Shown in pieces: positions 14,645-16,969 of a stretch of 16,969 nucleotides of DNA. The first letter of the stretch is position 1. Each line of letters starts with the position of its first letter. The notes under the pieces are model-generated. The model saw only the letters and a list, made by a program, of their open reading frames with translations, was not told where the DNA came from and searched no databases. Source of the DNA: Bryobacteraceae bacterium. GTDB taxonomy: Bacteria; Acidobacteriota; Terriglobia; Bryobacterales; Bryobacteraceae. The position numbers were made by a program, and so were the translations under genes. Where the stretch lies: NCBI GenBank assembly GCA_030039005.1, contig JASHQT010000186.1, forward strand, positions 1 to 16,969. The letters are read 5' to 3'.

Positions 14645-15071
14645 ACGGTCCTTAGCACGAACCGTTGGCGTGCTCTGCGCACTTTGGTCGGCCTGCGCAC
14701 CCATGTTCGGCAGCGATGCGATCGGCGTCCTGCACCCCAGGTGCGATCCCGCCTACATGTACGTTCTTGAACTTAAGAGCCTTCGAGGACCGCGGATGAA
14801 GCCGCCGATTCATTTCAGCATCTTCGGCCAACTCGGCCTCCAAATGTACCCGAACAAGTGGATTGATGTTTCGGCCGAGGAATGTTCCGGGGCAGGTGAG
14901 TGCGAAAAGGCCATATTTGGCCAGGTTCAGGTCGTCCACTGGTCTGGAGACTGGTGGCGGAATCTACGCATGTCCAGCAACTTCATCGTCATATTTCCCG
15001 ATCAGCGAAAATTCGAAGGCACCTTCAAAGCCAAGTATGTCAAGCCGCCGAATGGGTTTCGTTGCGATTAG
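14637..15071 (+). CDS. Small secreted protein of unknown function
   Basis: 144 residues from the ATG at 14637, which has GGAAGG eight bases upstream and begins a signal peptide (MLRRSLARTVGVLCALWSACAPMFGSDA, cleavage likely around residues 25-27). The mature part of about 118 residues is probably beta-rich, with YMYVLELKSL, HFSIFGQLGLQMY, QVQVVHWSGDWWRNLRM and NFIVIFPD strands, and three or four Cys (RCDP, EECSGAGEC, and the last FRCD) that could pair as disulfides in the periplasm. No enzyme motif is seen and I do not recognise the family. In-frame ATGs at 14616 and 14562 would add a poor N-terminus, and the latter overlaps polA. It diverges from polA and converges on the glycosyltransferase 24 bases downstream. 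Confidence 0.7.
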   Translation: MLRRSLARTVGVLCALWSACAPMFGSDAIGVLHPRCDPAYMYVLELKSLRGPRMKPPIHFSIFGQLGLQMYPNKWIDVSAEECSGAGECEKAIFGQVQVVHWSGDWWRNLRMSSNFIVIFPDQRKFEGTFKAKYVKPPNGFRCD

Positions 15072-15095
15072 CGCGCGCTTGATTTAAGTGGGCTT

Positions 15096-16805
15096 TCAAT
15101 GAAGCCGGTAAATATACAGCATGCCTACCATGGTGTCGGATCGCCGCGCACGCAGATCGCGGAACAAATCTCCGGGAATTCCGTACATATTTTCCTGGCT
15201 AATCGCAACCACGTCGCAGCCGGCGGGGGCAAGCTCAGAATCGTTCTGGACCGGCACCACACCGGGTAAGTATGCGTTCAAGTCTACAGAACCGAAATAA
15301 CTCAGGCAAAGACGCCGCGGATGATTGGCGGCCGACCACGCAGCGAGGCGGTTCAAATCCTGTCCCCAATCGAGGTTCGAGTCGAGCAGATAGCGATGGC
15401 CGGCGCGCGGGCCGCCGGCGGCCAAGTTGAAAAACGGAACGAAATTCGGAGTGTAAGCAAGCGTCTCGACGGCTAACAGTGCGAGCAGCGCGCAGGAGGC
15501 AGCCCAGCGCATGCGGCTCGGGCGCGCTGCAATCACCGCGCCGCAGAAGACGAACAAGAACGGGAACATCGGCATCACATGACGAAAGCCGATATCGAGA
15601 GGCGATGCGATGCCCATGGCAAAGATCAGTGCGGCCGCGGCCGCGAGCGACGCGAAGCCGCGATCGAACGGCGTCCGGCGCGACAACACGAGGATCGCCG
15701 CCCACGCGCATACCGCCAGCGTCGCAAGCGGCATCTTCACGAGAAATCCGACCGGGAAATAAAGCGGCGTGGCGTGCGATCGGATCTCGCCCAGGAAATA
15801 AGTCAGGTGGCCGCCGTGCCCAAAGCGGTACAACATTTGCAAACCGCGAAAGAAATAGTAGCCAGGGATGGGAATGTTCGACCAGAAGCCGTGAACCTTT
15901 CCCGCGAGGATCGGATCCTGCGCCACTGAACGTGTATCAAAAGCATACGTGGCCAAAATGACCAGCGCCGGCGCGGCGGCTAGACAAGCCAGACCTCGCC
16001 ACAGCGGTATGGAAGGCCGGGGACGGGCCGCGAGCCAAGCAGTGGGGAAAATCGCGATCAGAATCACCGCGCTGTATTTCGTGCCTACGGCAAGCCCCGA
16101 CAATACGCCCGCGGCGAGGAGCATTTCAGTTGACGGCCGCCGGAGCCAGGCTTCGAAGGCGATCCACGCGGCGAATACGAAGAACGTGACCGGGACATCC
16201 GACGTCGCAAAGTGGCCGTGCGCGAGCACGCTGGGATCGAAAGCCAGCAGAAAAAGCGCGATCAGCGCCGCAGCCGCGCCATAGCGCCGGCGCGTCCACC
16301 AGGCCACCAGGATCGCGAGGGCGACGGTGAATGCAACCGTGACCAGTCGCGCGGCCAGCAGCAGAGGACGCCACGCTACGCCGTCGTACAAAAAATCCCG
16401 GCCCAGAGCGAATTCGTCGGAGCGAGCCCAATCGCGTTGCGGTGGCCGGTACGATGGGCGCAGAAACAGCAGCGGCAGGCTTTGCAGAAGTTTGGCGAGC
16501 GGCGGGTAATCAGGATCGAGCCGGAAGTCACGCAGGGTCCATTCGCAATAGCCTGACACCAGGTGCGCGCCTTCGTCGTTGATCTGCGAATCGCGAACCG
16601 CGCCGGCGATTTCGATGGCGGCCAGCGTAAGGATCAGGGTACCCGTCGTCAGGATGAACGCGAGCGGTCGCAAGTCACCATGTGCAACCCCGGCGATGCC
16701 CTGAAAGTTTTTTGCGATTGCGACCCGATTCCGCCACATATGAAACCACGTGGTGCGGCTTTCTTGCCACACACCAAACTTTACAAAGCTTTTTGAATCA
16801 AACAT
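15096..16805 (-). CDS. GT-C membrane glycosyltransferase (GT39/PMT/ArnT-like)
   Basis: 569 residues with about ten to twelve hydrophobic segments, the first at about 46-70. The first outer loop carries INDEGAHLVSGY (D77, E78, the catalytic acid pair position of GT-C enzymes) followed by LDPDYPPLAKLL, the PPL signature of the protein-mannosyltransferase family. ATSDVPVTFF and GLAVGTKYSAVILI are further family-like stretches. A C-terminal soluble part has HRYLLDSNLDWGQDLNRLA. Such enzymes move a sugar from a polyprenyl-phosphate donor onto a protein or lipid on the outer face of the inner membrane; the acceptor is unknown. It diverges from lpxC, so lipid A or cell-surface glycan is a fair guess only. 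The start may be at 16805 or at the ATG at 16739; neither has a ribosome site. Confidence 0.85.
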   Translation of the reverse strand: MFDSKSFVKFGVWQESRTTWFHMWRNRVAIAKNFQGIAGVAHGDLRPLAFILTTGTLILTLAAIEIAGAVRDSQINDEGAHLVSGYCEWTLRDFRLDPDYPPLAKLLQSLPLLFLRPSYRPPQRDWARSDEFALGRDFLYDGVAWRPLLLAARLVTVAFTVALAILVAWWTRRRYGAAAALIALFLLAFDPSVLAHGHFATSDVPVTFFVFAAWIAFEAWLRRPSTEMLLAAGVLSGLAVGTKYSAVILIAIFPTAWLAARPRPSIPLWRGLACLAAAPALVILATYAFDTRSVAQDPILAGKVHGFWSNIPIPGYYFFRGLQMLYRFGHGGHLTYFLGEIRSHATPLYFPVGFLVKMPLATLAVCAWAAILVLSRRTPFDRGFASLAAAAALIFAMGIASPLDIGFRHVMPMFPFLFVFCGAVIAARPSRMRWAASCALLALLAVETLAYTPNFVPFFNLAAGGPRAGHRYLLDSNLDWGQDLNRLAAWSAANHPRRLCLSYFGSVDLNAYLPGVVPVQNDSELAPAGCDVVAISQENMYGIPGDLFRDLRARRSDTMVGMLYIYRLH

Positions 16806-16899
16806 CTAGCCGCTAGGGTTAGTCTCTTGTAAAATGAAAGATCCATCTGGGTTGATAGCGTGGGAATCGAGCGAGCGAAGAGTTCTTGGGGAAACCGCA

Positions 16900-16969
16900 T
16901 TGCGGTTTGAGACCACCGTTCAGCGGCCTGCTGAGGCCAAAGGAGTCGGACTTCACAGCGGCGTTTCCG
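16900..16969 (+). CDS. lpxC: UDP-3-O-acyl-N-acetylglucosamine deacetylase, N-terminal fragment (cut by right edge)
   Basis: The last bases read RFETTVQRPAEAKGVGLHSG, the very conserved beginning of LpxC, the zinc deacetylase that commits UDP-acyl-GlcNAc to lipid A. The body of the enzyme and its zinc ligands lie beyond the window. A TTG at 16900 gives exactly 14 residues before GVGLHSG, as in E. coli LpxC (MIKQRTLKRIVQAT then GVGLHTG), and GGGGA seven bases upstream can serve as ribosome site. The frame is also open from an ATG at 16834, which would add 22 residues with no counterpart; it has no ribosome site and sits in a TAAAAT that resembles a -10. It is divergent from the glycosyltransferase. 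Confidence 0.82.
   Translation, partial: MRFETTVQRPAEAKGVGLHSGVS

Noticed and set aside
15091..15106. Hairpin GGCTT-TCAATG-AAGCC between convergent genes
   Set aside because: Five pairs and no T run on either side; it overlaps the end of the glycosyltransferase gene, so coding sequence may explain it.

Overview
The window is GC-rich, densely packed bacterial DNA with a gene set that fits Acidobacteriota, probably the Solibacter/Bryobacter side. That placement is an inference from the mix of genes and the composition; no rRNA or other phylogenetic marker settles it. A lipid A gene (lpxC) at the right edge points to a Gram-negative outer membrane. I see no rRNA, tRNA, CRISPR array, insertion sequence, phage gene or attachment site, and no gap between genes longer than about 170 bases.

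Left part (1-3598): the first residues of an ABC-transporter ATPase run off the left edge on the minus strand. Upstream of it on the same strand lie a 92-residue two-helix membrane protein, an AraC-type regulator fused to a GyrI-like effector domain, and GTP cyclohydrolase II (ribA). A LytS-type sensor histidine kinase diverges from ribA. The short space between them is built from two adjacent copies of a 22-bp unit that together form a promoter with 17-bp spacing.

Middle (3600-7905): a secreted helical-repeat protein is followed by a tight plus-strand run: type III polyketide synthase, FAD-dependent oxidoreductase (4-base overlap), tRNA adenosine deaminase tadA, and a short-chain dehydrogenase of the HSD10 type. 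The first two very likely make and oxidise a polyketide-derived lipid or quinone. tadA and the dehydrogenase look like passengers, although the spacing suggests one transcript.

Right-centre (7952-11281): a succinate-semialdehyde dehydrogenase converges on that run. Divergent from it are a secreted M28 zinc peptidase and a coupled 100-residue protein of unknown function.

Right part (11360-16969): polA and a cyclophilin-type lipoprotein overlap by ATGA on the minus strand. PolA keeps its 5' nuclease and polymerase motifs but has lost the 3'-5' proofreading residues. A small secreted protein diverges from polA. It converges on a GT-C (GT39/PMT-like) membrane glycosyltransferase, which in turn diverges from the start of lpxC, cut by the right edge.

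Most of the window is ordinary housekeeping and accessory metabolism, and I found no clearly new defence or mobile system. The points most worth a second look are the type III PKS operon, the 22-bp tandem-repeat promoter, the proofreading-dead PolA with its coupled lipoprotein, and short repeats shared between a spacer and a signal-peptide coding region.
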